Shown: positions 14,600-23,422 of the stretch, piece after piece | Position numbering within the stretch: the stretch's first letter is position 1 | Layout: each line of letters begins with the position of its first letter | Source of the DNA: Vicinamibacteria bacterium | GTDB lineage: Bacteria > Acidobacteriota > Vicinamibacteria > Fen-336 | DNA: 34,783 bases | Assembly: GCA_035570235.1 (NCBI GenBank) | Contig: DATMML010000068.1 | Coordinates: 1-34,783 of the forward strand | Direction of reading: 5' to 3' | Program-made: the position numbers and the translations under genes | Notes under the pieces: model-generated | What the model was told of the DNA's origin: nothing | Database searches by the model: none | The model's input: the letters and a program-made list of their open reading frames with translations, nothing else

Positions 14600-16909
14600 A
14601 TGGAATACGGCATGGCCGGCCGTTCGACCGTACGCGTCGCGCTCGCGTTCACTTTGGTCTGTCTTGCGGCCCTCCCCACCTGGGCGTCGGATTGGTTCCA
14701 CTTCAACTTCGACGCACGCCACAGCGGGAACAACACACAGGAGACGGCGATCAACGCGGCCAACGTCTCGACCCTCCACGTGCTCTACCACGTCTCGCTG
14801 CCCTCGATTGCTGACGGAGCACCGGCGTTCCTTTCCGGGGTGGCGACCCCGTCGGGGACCAAGGACCTCCTCTTCCTCAACACCAAGGACGGCCATATCC
14901 TGGCGCTCGACGCGGCGACTGGAGCCACGATGTGGTCCCACCAGCCGGCAACAGGGCCGAACTACACGACCTCCTCCCCCGCCGTCGATCCCGGCCGCCT
15001 CTTCGTCTACGCCTACGCCTTGGATGGAAAGGTGCACAAGTACCAGGTGGGGGACGGCACCGAGATCACGACGGGTGGCTGGCCCGAACTCGCCACGCTG
15101 AAGCCGGACGTTGAGAAGGGCTCCTCCGCCCTGTCGGTCGTGACGACGGTGGGCGGCACGACCTATCTCTACGTGACGAACGGCGGGTATCCAGGGGATG
15201 CCGGCGACTACCAGGGACACGTGACCGCGATCGACCTCGCAACCGGTGCCCAGAAGGTCTTCAACGCGAACTGCAGCAACAATGCCGTGCATTTCGTGGA
15301 AGGTGGAACGCCCGATTGCCCGCAAGTGCAGAGTGCGATCTGGGCGCGAGTCGGTGTCGTCTACGACTCCGACAACGACAAGATCTTCATGGCGACGGGC
15401 AACGGCACCTTCGACGCGTTCATGACCGGCAAATTCGACTGGGGCGACAGCGTGTTCGCCCTGCACCCCGACGGGACCGGCAACGGCCTCGGCCAGCCCG
15501 TGGACAGCTACACGCCGACCAACTACCAGGCCCTGCAGAACGGCGACGCCGACCTCGGCAGCACGGCACCGGCCATTCTCCCGGTGCTGCCCGGCAGCAA
15601 GTTTGCTCACCTCGGGGTACAGAGCGGCAAGGACGCATTGATCCGCCTCCTGAACCTCGACAACTTGAGCGGTGCGGGAGCCCCCGGTCATACAGCCGGA
15701 GAGGTGCAGACGCAAGCTGTGCCGCAAGGCGGAGAGGTGCTCACGGCACTCGCGGTCTGGACGAACCCCGCGGACAACGGAGTGTGGGTATTCGTTGCAA
15801 ACGGAAGCGGCATCTCGGGGCTGCAGGCGACCGTGGACGGGTCGGGTAACCCGTCCCTGGCTTCCAAATGGAGCGACTCGACCGCGGGAGCGTCCCCCAT
15901 CGTGGCGAACAGCATCCTCTACTATGCAAGTGCCGCGGGGGCGCGCGCACTGGACCCCGTGAAAGGCACTCAACTGTGGAGCGCGAGCATCGGAGGCGTC
16001 CACTGGGAGAGCCCGATAGTGATCAACGGCCACCTTTTCGTCACCGACGAGGGCTCCCAGCTCTGGGCTTACGGCCCCACCAACAGGGACCGCGCCATCG
16101 ACTTCGACGGGGACCACAAGACGGATCTTGCGGTCTTCAATCCCTCAAGCGGCTTGTGGTACATCCGCCACTCGTCGGACGGCTCAGTCGCCACCGTGGG
16201 CTACGGGGGCACGGGGTACATTCCGGTGCCGGGGGACTATGACGGGGACGGGAAGACCGACATCGCGGTCTACCACCCGCCGTCCGGGCTGTGGTTCATC
16301 CGATACTCGTCCACGGGTGTGGACACCGTGACGGGGTTCGGGGGTACAAACTACGTTCCGGTGCGGGGGGACTTCGACGGGGACGGGAAGACGGATTTGG
16401 CCGTGTTCCACGACCCGACGGGGATATGGTTCATCAAATACTCGTCGACGGGGACTGTGGTGACGGTGGGATACGGGGCGACGGGCTACATACCGGTTCC
16501 GGGGGACTACGAGGGCATTGGCAAGACGGACCTCGCGGTCTACTACCCACCGTCGGGGCTGTGGTTCATCCGGAACTCGTCGACGGGGGCGACGACTACG
16601 GTCGGCTTCGGGGGAACGGGCTACACCCCGGTTCGGGGAGACTTCGATGGAGACGGCAAGAACGATGTCGCCGTCTTCAACGATGCGACGGGGCTGTGGT
16701 TCATCCGGAACTCGTCGACGGGGACGGTGGTGACGGTGGGATACGGGGCGACGGGCTACATACCGGTTCCGGGAGGCTACGAGGACATTGGCAAGACGGA
16801 GCTCGCGGTATACCATCCGCCCACGGGGCTCTGGTTCGTGCGCTCCTCGCTCAACGGAGGGACCACCACGACTGGGTTTGGAGGCCCGGGTTTCAACCCC
16901 GTGAACTAG
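14600..16909 (+). CDS. Secreted PQQ-like beta-propeller protein with FG-GAP/VCBS-type repeats
   Basis: A 769-residue exported protein. A signal peptide occupies about residues 1-29 (VRVALAFTLVCLAALPTWA|S). Residues 30-495 form a quinoprotein-like propeller with recurring DG.ILALDAATGATMWSH, GHVTAIDLATGAQKVF and ARALDPVKGTQLWSA blades of the PQQ_2 type. No clear PQQ or metal site was identified, so a binding rather than a dehydrogenase role is likely. Residues 501-769 are six 45-residue repeats starting D(F/Y)DGDGKTD, a calcium-loop pattern, of FG-GAP/VCBS type. The start is ATG at 14600 after a GGTGGGGG site. GTG at 14591 is also possible. It stands alone and is likely cell-surface or extracellular. 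Confidence 0.88.
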   Translation: MEYGMAGRSTVRVALAFTLVCLAALPTWASDWFHFNFDARHSGNNTQETAINAANVSTLHVLYHVSLPSIADGAPAFLSGVATPSGTKDLLFLNTKDGHILALDAATGATMWSHQPATGPNYTTSSPAVDPGRLFVYAYALDGKVHKYQVGDGTEITTGGWPELATLKPDVEKGSSALSVVTTVGGTTYLYVTNGGYPGDAGDYQGHVTAIDLATGAQKVFNANCSNNAVHFVEGGTPDCPQVQSAIWARVGVVYDSDNDKIFMATGNGTFDAFMTGKFDWGDSVFALHPDGTGNGLGQPVDSYTPTNYQALQNGDADLGSTAPAILPVLPGSKFAHLGVQSGKDALIRLLNLDNLSGAGAPGHTAGEVQTQAVPQGGEVLTALAVWTNPADNGVWVFVANGSGISGLQATVDGSGNPSLASKWSDSTAGASPIVANSILYYASAAGARALDPVKGTQLWSASIGGVHWESPIVINGHLFVTDEGSQLWAYGPTNRDRAIDFDGDHKTDLAVFNPSSGLWYIRHSSDGSVATVGYGGTGYIPVPGDYDGDGKTDIAVYHPPSGLWFIRYSSTGVDTVTGFGGTNYVPVRGDFDGDGKTDLAVFHDPTGIWFIKYSSTGTVVTVGYGATGYIPVPGDYEGIGKTDLAVYYPPSGLWFIRNSSTGATTTVGFGGTGYTPVRGDFDGDGKNDVAVFNDATGLWFIRNSSTGTVVTVGYGATGYIPVPGGYEDIGKTELAVYHPPTGLWFVRSSLNGGTTTTGFGGPGFNPVN
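16100..16906 (+). repeat. Six tandem 135-bp (45-aa) repeats
   Basis: Units begin at 16100, 16235, 16370, 16505, 16640 and 16775. Odd units read DF..AVF..VGYG.TGYIPVPG and even units DY..AVY.PP..GFGG..PVR, so the real duplication unit is 270 bp. Units 4 and 6 have lost the DGD calcium-loop residues (DYEGIGKTD, GYEDIGKTE). Confidence 0.92.
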
Positions 16910-17363
16910 AGCGCGACGCCGCACTCGACCTCATCAAAGAACCAAGGAAGTCCGCACCAAGCTCGATCTCCTCTTCGACCCCGGGCAAGAGCAGGCACTC
17001 ACGCTCCTCCGGCACCAAATATCAGCAACCTAGTGTCGGGCCGCGCATCTGCCCTTCCTGCCCCAATGCCCGGGCTGTGCTGGTCTTGTGCTGGTTCTCC
17101 CAAGGGGGTCACTCCTTGGCGGTCGGAAAGGCAACCGCAGTCGCCTCCGGGGAAGCGGCAGGCGTCGCTTGGAGTCTCACCTCGGCAAAGCCGCCACCTG
17201 CTCCGCGCTGGGCCTTGTCTCTGCACACCGGAAGCGCACTCGTCGACGTTCCTAACCACTGAGCCATGGGTAGGCCCGGTGCTGCGCCGAGAGCCCGCGC
17301 CTACGCTACTATCCCGTGAACAGTCCTTGATCAGAGGATCGGCGGACACTGAACGGAGGAGAA
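16910..17363. other. Intergenic region upstream of mscL, no gene seen
   Basis: No convincing coding frame. The minus strand at 17210-17277 has a tRNA-like outline (GGGCCT/AGGCCC ends and a GGCTCAGTGGTTAG D-arm-like stretch) but no TTCRA T-loop. GGAGGAG before 17364 is the mscL ribosome site. No strong promoter was found. Confidence 0.45.
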
Positions 17364-17729
17364 ATGCTGAAGGGATTCCGAGATTTCCTGTTGCGGGGCA
17401 ACGTTGTGGACTTGGCCGTGGCGGTCATCATTGGCGCCGCTTTCGGCACGGTGGTCGATGGCTTCATCAAGGGGATCGTCGACCCGCTGATCGCGCTCTC
17501 TGCTCCAGGCGACACCAAGCTCCTTGAGGCTGTGGCCCTCGGCCCGTTCAAGGTCGGGCTCCTCCTTTCGGCGGCGGTAAACTTTGTCGTGAAAGCCGGC
17601 GTCGTTTATTTATTGCTGGTGAGGCCGTTCAGTCACTTGGCGGGGCGCCTTGCCGCCGCGTCGGCCGCTCCCCCGGCGGATGTGCAGCTTCTCGGCGAGA
17701 TCCGCGACCTGCTGAAGAACCGAAAATAG
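17364..17729 (+). CDS. mscL: Large-conductance mechanosensitive channel
   Basis: A 121-residue inner-membrane channel that opens under membrane tension to release solutes in hypo-osmotic shock. The first helix and pore-lining TM1 read GFRDFLLRGNVVDLAVAVIIGAAFG, the strongest MscL signature. TM2 is at about 68-92 (FKVGLLLSAAVNFVVKAGVVYLL). The cytoplasmic C-terminal helix (VQLLGEIRDLLKNRK) is short but present. The length is at the small end of the family because the periplasmic loop is brief. The start ATG has GGAGGAG directly upstream. It converges on the next gene with a 16-nt gap between stops. Confidence 0.95.
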   Translation: MLKGFRDFLLRGNVVDLAVAVIIGAAFGTVVDGFIKGIVDPLIALSAPGDTKLLEAVALGPFKVGLLLSAAVNFVVKAGVVYLLLVRPFSHLAGRLAAASAAPPADVQLLGEIRDLLKNRK

Positions 17730-17745
17730 GTCTGCGAGAACAAGG

Positions 17746-19299
17746 TCACGGCTGCGTTCGCGAGCCCCGCTGAGCAGAATGCGCATCGGCAAGCATTCGC
17801 CGGGTCATCTCTTCGATCGGTGCGCGATCATCGGTGAAAACCATGGTCCCCGAGGGAGGTATTACGTCGCGGATCGCCGTGGCGGCCTCCAGCGCAAGTT
17901 GACGAACGGGCTCGCGGCCGAGATCCTGTCGGAACGCAGACTGAATTGAAATCACCGAGCGTTCCTGGGGAAATGCGAAGATGATTCGGTTCATGTCTTG
18001 ACGGGTGAGAACCAACACAGATGCGAAGACACGCTTGAGCGTGGCAACGGTGGAAAGGACAAGATGCTGATCGATGCTCGCATCGAAGACGTTCATCATG
18101 AGCACCCCGCCTTCCGCCAGGTGAGCGCGCACCAATCCGAAGAACTCGATGGTAGCGAGGTAGAACGGGATGTAGGGCCCACCTTGGTAGAGGTCAACCT
18201 GAACGAGATCGTAGCGGCTCGGGCAACGGGAGATCCACGGGCGCGCGTCGGCTAGATTGACATGCAGCCAGCCGGGGCTGGAGGGCAGCCCGAAAAAGCG
18301 CACGCCTGCCTCGGCGACCTTTGGATCAATCTCCACCGCGTCGACTTCCATATCCGGGGCGGCAGCCCGCATCGCGCTGATCGATCCACCCGCTCCCATG
18401 CCCAGGACGAGCGCCCGACGGCCGGAAACGAGCAGCGGGCCAAGGGCATAGTCATCGTAGTAGTACCCCGTCCAACCGACGACTTCGTCCCGGATCGTGT
18501 GGACAGAGGCCTCGTCGTTCAGGAAGAGGAACAAGGTCCGACCTCGCCGGACGACCCGAACGAGGTTGTACGGGGACTCACTCGTCCAGACCGTGCCTTC
18601 GGAGCTTGGTGCCTCGGGGAGAGCGGGGAGAAGAGGCAAGGCCAGGAGCGCGACCAAAGCCGTCCGCCTCCGCTTGATGAGGCCGACCACGCCTAGGACC
18701 ATGGAGAGGGCACACAGAATTTTGAGCGTAGCCTGCGTGCCAAGGCGGGGCACGAGCCCGAAGCTCGTGCCGAGGACGCCGCCAATACCCCCGGCCGTGG
18801 AGAGCGCGAGAACCGCCCCCACGGAGGATCCTATGTGGCCGGCCCTCGCCAGCAGGCGTATCACCATAGGACTCGTCGCGGCCAGAGCAACCATGGGCAG
18901 GGCAAAGATGATCAGCGTTGCTCCTACCGGTCCGGAAAATTCCCCGAACTGCGCGCACCAGGGAAGGAGCGAGCCAACCATCAAGAGGATCAGGAACTGG
19001 TAGATCCCGCTCAGCAAGATCATCCCGTAGAGCGAGCCGTCGCCGGGACTCCGATCCGCAACCCAGCCGCCGAGGGCGTAGCCGACGCTAAGGGCGAGCA
19101 TTACTACGGAAATCAGGCTGCCCCAGACATAGATCGAATATCCGAAATAGGGCGCGTAGAGCCGAAAGGCGACTATTTCCAGGGCCATGGTGATGGCGCC
19201 CGTGGTCGACGCCGTCACTAGCCACAGCGCCAGTCTTCCCCCGCTGGTTGGCGAAGACGGTTTGATGGGGGCTTGCTCGGAAGCGTTTGACCCTGGCAT
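17746..19299 (-). CDS. Fused MFS-like / spermidine-synthase-like protein
   Basis: A 517-residue protein of a recognised fused architecture. Residues 22-222 form about seven transmembrane helices (for example AITMALEIVAFRLYAPYFG and PMVALAATSPMVIRLL). Residues 235-505 are a Rossmann-like domain related to polyamine aminopropyltransferases. It shows LGMGAGGS (299-306, nucleotide-binding loop), DAVEIDPKV (acidic end of beta-2, Glu323/Asp325) and VQVDLYQGG (Asp369 where the catalytic Asp of SpeE lies). Membrane helices make ordinary cytosolic spermidine synthesis uncertain. The real amine substrate is not known for this group. ATG at 19299 has AAGGA upstream. Confidence 0.87.
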   Translation of the reverse strand: MPGSNASEQAPIKPSSPTSGGRLALWLVTASTTGAITMALEIVAFRLYAPYFGYSIYVWGSLISVVMLALSVGYALGGWVADRSPGDGSLYGMILLSGIYQFLILLMVGSLLPWCAQFGEFSGPVGATLIIFALPMVALAATSPMVIRLLARAGHIGSSVGAVLALSTAGGIGGVLGTSFGLVPRLGTQATLKILCALSMVLGVVGLIKRRRTALVALLALPLLPALPEAPSSEGTVWTSESPYNLVRVVRRGRTLFLFLNDEASVHTIRDEVVGWTGYYYDDYALGPLLVSGRRALVLGMGAGGSISAMRAAAPDMEVDAVEIDPKVAEAGVRFFGLPSSPGWLHVNLADARPWISRCPSRYDLVQVDLYQGGPYIPFYLATIEFFGLVRAHLAEGGVLMMNVFDASIDQHLVLSTVATLKRVFASVLVLTRQDMNRIIFAFPQERSVISIQSAFRQDLGREPVRQLALEAATAIRDVIPPSGTMVFTDDRAPIEEMTRRMLADAHSAQRGSRTQP

Positions 19300-19802
19300 C
19301 CCGTCCTTCAGAGCGCTCCCAGGAGGGTCTTTGTGCCTCGAGTCAGGCCTCTTTTGGCGATTACCAGGTCAACCCTTTCATGCCTTCATCTCGGGTCTCT
19401 CTCGGCGAGGAAGGAGACCCCCGCCCGGGGTCGATGGTCGCACCGGGGCAGGACGGGAACCGAAGCACCCGATCCGTGGAACCCGGAGCGCGGGCGCTCG
19501 GCTCTGCATCGACATCCTCCGGAAGGGGCCGGTTCACACGGGGTTGGACAAACGCCAGACGGAACTGGCTGAATGGGATGCTACCACGAGGGGCAGCAGC
19601 TCCAGGTTAAGGGGCAGTGCTTTCCACTGGTTCCGAGGGAGGTGGCCCCGGCGGCAGAGCCGCGCGATGGGAGCCGGTTGGGAGGTGGACGCCCGAGCCA
19701 GGGAGGCGGGCAGGTCCGGTTGGATTCCCGCCTGATGGACAGAGGCTCCTTTATTAGATAGCCTTGACTCATGCGCCCGTCCCTCCCGGGCTAGGGTGCA
19801 CA
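19300..19802. other. Intergenic region between divergent genes, no gene seen
   Basis: About 500 bp separate the MFS/spermidine-synthase gene from the kinase. Open frames here have no family features or ribosome sites and are judged spurious. One short inverted repeat, GACCCC (19416-19421) with GGGGTC (19427-19432), is present. No consensus promoter was found. Confidence 0.45.
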
Positions 19803-21467
19803 ATGGCGCCAGCCTCGCGGACGCGGCGTTCTCGGGTTCGTGTTCCCGCCAAGCCTCGGCCCTCCCGTCACCTCAAGAAGGCCCCCGCAAAGCCGGTCCG
19901 TGGGTTCCCGACGCCAGACTTCCGTGCCCTGTTCGAGGCGTCGCCTGGTCTCTACCTAGTGTTGATGCGGGACCTCACGATTGTAGCCGTCAGCGACGCC
20001 TACACACGAGCTACGATGACCAAGCGTGAGGAGATCGTCGGCCGCGGGTTGTTCGCGGTCTTCCCCGACAACCCCGATGATCCAAACGCGACCGGCGTCA
20101 GCAACCTCCGAGCGTCGCTGGAGAGGGTGCTCCAAAACCGCGCCCCCGACGCCATGGCCGTACAGAAGTACGACATCCGGCGGCCCGACTCCAAAGGTGG
20201 AGGCTTCGAGGAGCGGTACTGGAATCCGGTCAACACTCCCGTTCTTGGGCGGAGAGGAGAGGTGACCTACATCATCCACCGGGTCGAGGACGTCACGGAG
20301 GTGGTTCGCCTGCAGAACTTAGGGAACGAACAACAGTCGCAGAAGATGGAGGCCCTCGGTCGCCTGGCGAGCGGCGTAGCCCACGATTTCAACAACCTGC
20401 TTGGTGTCATTGCTGGTTACGGAGAACTCCTCGGGAAGCAGCTCCACGACCAGCCACGCCTCAGCAAGTACTGCAGCGACATTCTGAAGGCAACCGAGCG
20501 CGCAGCAGCCCTCACTCGTCAGCTCCTCGCCTTTAGCCGCAAGCAGATCCTCCAGCCACAGGTTCTCGACCTGAACGCGGTGGTGGCGGACGTGGAGAAA
20601 ATGCTGCGGCGGGTGATCGGTGAGGACATCCTGCTCGTCACCCTCCCCGCGCAGAATCTGGGGGCGGTCCGGGCCGATCCGGGGCAGATCGAGCAGGTCC
20701 TCCTGAACCTGGCCGTGAACGCGCGCGATGCCATGCCGCGGGGAGGGCGCCTGACAATTGAGACCGCCACCGTTGACCTCGACGCACTCTATGCCCGGTC
20801 GCGACCCGGGGTTGAGCCCGGTCCTCACGTGATGCTGGCTGTGAGCGACACGGGTCACGGCATGAAACAGGAGATCCTGGACCACATTTTCGAGCCCTTC
20901 TTTACGACCAAAGAGGCGGGTAAGGGTACGGGCCTCGGACTGGCCACCGTCCACGGGATCGTCAGGCAGAGTGGTGGCCACATCTGGGCCTACAGCGAGC
21001 CCGAGCACGGAGCGACGTTCAAGGTCTATCTCCCGCGGGTCGGCACGGTGGGGGCCGTAGCCGCCCCGGAGAAGCCCGAGCGGGAACTGCCGCGCGGTGC
21101 AGAGACGGTACTCCTCGTCGAGGATGAGTCCGTCCTGCGGGAGATGGTCCGCGAGTGTCTGGAAGCGAGCGGCTATACGGTCCTGGAGGCGCGTCAGGCC
21201 GCGCACGCCCTAGAGATCGCCCAGGCGCACTCCGGGCCCATCCACCTCCTGATTACCGATGTGGTCATGCCCGGGATGAGCGGACGCAAGCTGGCCCAGA
21301 GCCTGGCCGTCTCTCATCCCGAGACCACGGTCCTCTACATGTCGGGCTACACGGACGACGCGGTTGTTCTCCATGGTGTCCTCGCGGAGGACATGGCGTT
21401 CCTTCAGAAACCGTTCACGATCCGCGCGCTCGCGCAAAAGGTGCGCGCCATTCTCGACGAGCGCTGA
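19803..21467 (+). CDS. Hybrid sensor histidine kinase with PAS and receiver domains
   Basis: A 554-residue soluble hybrid kinase. A basic N-terminus (1-35) leads into a PAS-like sensor (about 38-172, [21 protein letters not shown]). Then come HisKA with phospho-acceptor His194 ([12 protein letters not shown]) and HATPase_c (about 250-412: N box [15 protein letters not shown]1 DTGHGM, F box EPFFTTK, G2 GTGLGLATV). A C-terminal receiver domain (435-552) has Asp486 (ITDVVMPG), the Thr/Ser in YMSGY and Lys in LQKPF. The family resembles the PAS/HisKA_4-type kinases with a fused REC common in Acidobacteriota and Deltaproteobacteria. Its ligand is unknown. ATG at 19803 was chosen. TTG at 19764 would add 13 residues. 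No DNA-binding partner is adjacent. Confidence 0.93.
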   Translation: MAPASRTRRSRVRVPAKPRPSRHLKKAPAKPVRGFPTPDFRALFEASPGLYLVLMRDLTIVAVSDAYTRATMTKREEIVGRGLFAVFPDNPDDPNATGVSNLRASLERVLQNRAPDAMAVQKYDIRRPDSKGGGFEERYWNPVNTPVLGRRGEVTYIIHRVEDVTEVVRLQNLGNEQQSQKMEALGRLASGVAHDFNNLLGVIAGYGELLGKQLHDQPRLSKYCSDILKATERAAALTRQLLAFSRKQILQPQVLDLNAVVADVEKMLRRVIGEDILLVTLPAQNLGAVRADPGQIEQVLLNLAVNARDAMPRGGRLTIETATVDLDALYARSRPGVEPGPHVMLAVSDTGHGMKQEILDHIFEPFFTTKEAGKGTGLGLATVHGIVRQSGGHIWAYSEPEHGATFKVYLPRVGTVGAVAAPEKPERELPRGAETVLLVEDESVLREMVRECLEASGYTVLEARQAAHALEIAQAHSGPIHLLITDVVMPGMSGRKLAQSLAVSHPETTVLYMSGYTDDAVVLHGVLAEDMAFLQKPFTIRALAQKVRAILDER

Positions 21468-21509
21468 GAGCTCCCCGCCTCCCGTCCCCGGGAGCGGCGT
21501 CCAACGCGC

Positions 21510-21534
21510 GGCAGGGCGGCTGTGCGTCCCTGCC
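21510..21534. terminator. Hairpin between convergent kinase and TolB-like genes
   Basis: GGCAGGG (21510-21516) pairs with CCCTGCC (21528-21534) over an 11-nt loop. It lies 43 nt after the kinase stop. A second, weaker pair (CCTCTC at 21541, GAGAGG at 21558) follows. No U-run is present. Confidence 0.4.
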
Positions 21535-21709
21535 GTCAGTCCTCTCGCCTCGGTCCAGAGAGGAGGCGGGGTGGCAGGGTAGGGAGCCCCTTCAGATCAT
21601 CGCGAGCGGGAGGCTCGCCGCGGCGCCAGGCGCGGGCGTTGGTCTCTGGCGAGGGAGGTCTGTCAGCCTCGGGTGGCGGCGCGGTCCCCGTATCCCAGGC
21701 GCTCGCGGG

Positions 21710-23203
21710 TCACGGTTTGACCAGGCGATAACTCACGAAGGCCAGCGATTGACTGTCCGGAGACCAGGAGGGGACGTTGATCGTTCCCTGACCGCCAAAG
21801 AGGCGGGCGAGAACCCGCGGTTCCCCGCCCGCGAGCGGCATGATCCGCAGGGCCACGTCCTGGTTGGGCGGATGCCCTTGGACACCTTTGCCGTAGGAGA
21901 GGAAGGCCACCCACTGCCCGTCTGGAGAGGGGTGGGGGAACCAGTCCTCATACTCCTCATCGAACGTCGCCTGCCTCTGGTCGGAGCCGTCGGCGCCCAT
22001 CCGCCAGATTCTCATGCGGCCGGTCCGGTCCGAGTTGAAGAAAATTGTCTTCCCGTCCGGCGCATAGTCCGGGCCGTCGTCGAGGCCGGCCGCCGTGGTA
22101 AGACGCTTTTCGTCCGTCGATCGTTCGCCGTCGGCGGAGATGGCGTAGACATCGAACTCGCCGCTGCGCCGCGCGCAGTAGGCGAGGGTCTTCCCGTCGG
22201 GAGACCAGCCGTGCCAGTAGGACGGGCCGAGAGCCGTGACTTGGCGAGGCTCCCCTCCCCCCGCGGGCACGACGTAGATGAGCGAGTCCGGGCCGGGCGA
22301 GTGGCTGATGGCGAGCCAACGCCCGTCAGGAGACAGGCCGTGGTCGTTGTTCAGGCGGTCGGCCACTCCCGTGTCCACGAGACGCGGCTGGCCACCCTCC
22401 CGCGGCAGGGTCAGCAGGCGCCCGCCCCGGTTGAAGATAAACGACCGACCATCACGCGACCAGTTGGGGGCCTCGATGTGCTCCCGAGCGGTGTAGACCG
22501 CCTCGCGCTCGCCGTTTCCGATGGAAATCACTTCCAGCCGGCTCTCCAGGACACGTGCCGCCTCCGGCGTGGAGCCGAGGGTCTCCAGGCTGACCCGGGA
22601 GAAAGAGGCGGTGGCGAGGGCCGCCGCCTCGTGCGCACACGCGGCGAGCCCCGCATAGACGGGGTCGGGAAGAGCGACCGTCACCGAACCCACGGGCTGG
22701 AACGCCTTCCCCTCGTGGGCCACGGAGAGGCTGAAGAGGTCTCCCGTCCGTTCGAGACGGATCGTGGCGGGAGCCCTAACCGGAGAACGCACCTCGAGGG
22801 TGGGACCGCCCCTTACGAGCCGGTACTGGAGGGAGATGAGCCCGTCCGCATGCACCACGCCGTCCGCATAGGGTGCATCGGACTCGACTCCAGCGCGGAC
22901 CATCCAGCCCGCCTTGCGGTGTGCGTTTCCCTCCCGCTCCGGAAAGCTCACCTCCGCGGTCAGGATCAGATCCCCCGAGAGTCGCCGCCATGCGAAGTGG
23001 AAGGCGTCCTGCGCCCCCCACATGTTCTCCCCGCTCGCCGTGACACGGTACTCCCCCTTGTCGGTATCGAAGAGCAGCGAGCCCGGGCGCCGCGTCTCCC
23101 CGACGTCACCGTGCCCCTCGAAGACGCTTCGCTCCGGCCCCGGCGAGGGGATAGCCAGGGATGACCACCCCAGGAGGATCAAGCCAAAAATGTAGCACCT
23201 CAT
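21710..23203 (-). CDS. TolB-like PD40 propeller protein with N-terminal DUF1349-like domain
   Basis: A 497-residue exported protein: a signal peptide (about 1-19), then a concanavalin-like DUF1349-type domain (about 28-215, containing FHFAWRRLSGDLILTAEVSF and HRKAGWMVRAG). A PD40/TolB beta-propeller follows (about 235-497) with six SxDG repeats, such as NWSRDGRSFIF, GLSPDGRWLAIS, GWSPDGKTLAY, DYAPDGKTIFF, HPSPDGQWVAF and SWSPDSQSLAF. Such proteins sense or bind extracytoplasmic ligands. A true TolB role is unlikely without tol genes. The start ATG has GGAGA upstream. The plus-strand 669-residue frame opposite it is a shadow. Confidence 0.88.
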   Translation of the reverse strand: MRCYIFGLILLGWSSLAIPSPGPERSVFEGHGDVGETRRPGSLLFDTDKGEYRVTASGENMWGAQDAFHFAWRRLSGDLILTAEVSFPEREGNAHRKAGWMVRAGVESDAPYADGVVHADGLISLQYRLVRGGPTLEVRSPVRAPATIRLERTGDLFSLSVAHEGKAFQPVGSVTVALPDPVYAGLAACAHEAAALATASFSRVSLETLGSTPEAARVLESRLEVISIGNGEREAVYTAREHIEAPNWSRDGRSFIFNRGGRLLTLPREGGQPRLVDTGVADRLNNDHGLSPDGRWLAISHSPGPDSLIYVVPAGGGEPRQVTALGPSYWHGWSPDGKTLAYCARRSGEFDVYAISADGERSTDEKRLTTAAGLDDGPDYAPDGKTIFFNSDRTGRMRIWRMGADGSDQRQATFDEEYEDWFPHPSPDGQWVAFLSYGKGVQGHPPNQDVALRIMPLAGGEPRVLARLFGGQGTINVPSWSPDSQSLAFVSYRLVKP

Positions 23204-23398
23204 GCAGTCTCCACTTTTCAGATGGAGTCTACCTCAGCGCGGTGTTCACTTCCCTCCCAACCCCTGCCCGTGGTCGGCCTCTCCCGGGAATCGCCGGATA
23301 CACTTTCCGCCGGTGTGCTCGTCGATCACCCGGTCTGGTTACTCCGCACTCCTTTAAACCGCGAAATGCGGGTAAAGAAATCGTATTGAACCGAATCG

Positions 23399-23422
23399 GC
23401 GCGCCAATCATTCTTAGCGCGC
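23399..23422 (+). promoter_or_regulatory. Inverted repeat abutting the receiver gene start
   Basis: GCGCGC at 23399-23404 and again at 23417-23422 can form a 6-bp stem that ends at the ATG at 23423, where a ribosome site would normally be. No Shine-Dalgarno is visible. TTGAAC at 23386 with a poor -10 17 nt later would give an almost leaderless message. Confidence 0.3.

Noticed and set aside
14276-16117. Minus-strand 613-residue frame
   Set aside because: Shadow of the propeller gene: His/Arg/Val-rich composition, no domains, no ribosome site.
16100-16906. Regular 135-bp periodicity as a CRISPR or noncoding satellite
   Set aside because: It is in frame, encodes 45-residue FG-GAP-like units and has no spacer/repeat alternation of CRISPR size.
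21155-23164. Plus-strand 669-residue frame
   Set aside because: Antisense to the TolB-like gene and overlapping the kinase. The TolB-like frame has a signal peptide and repeated SPDG motifs.
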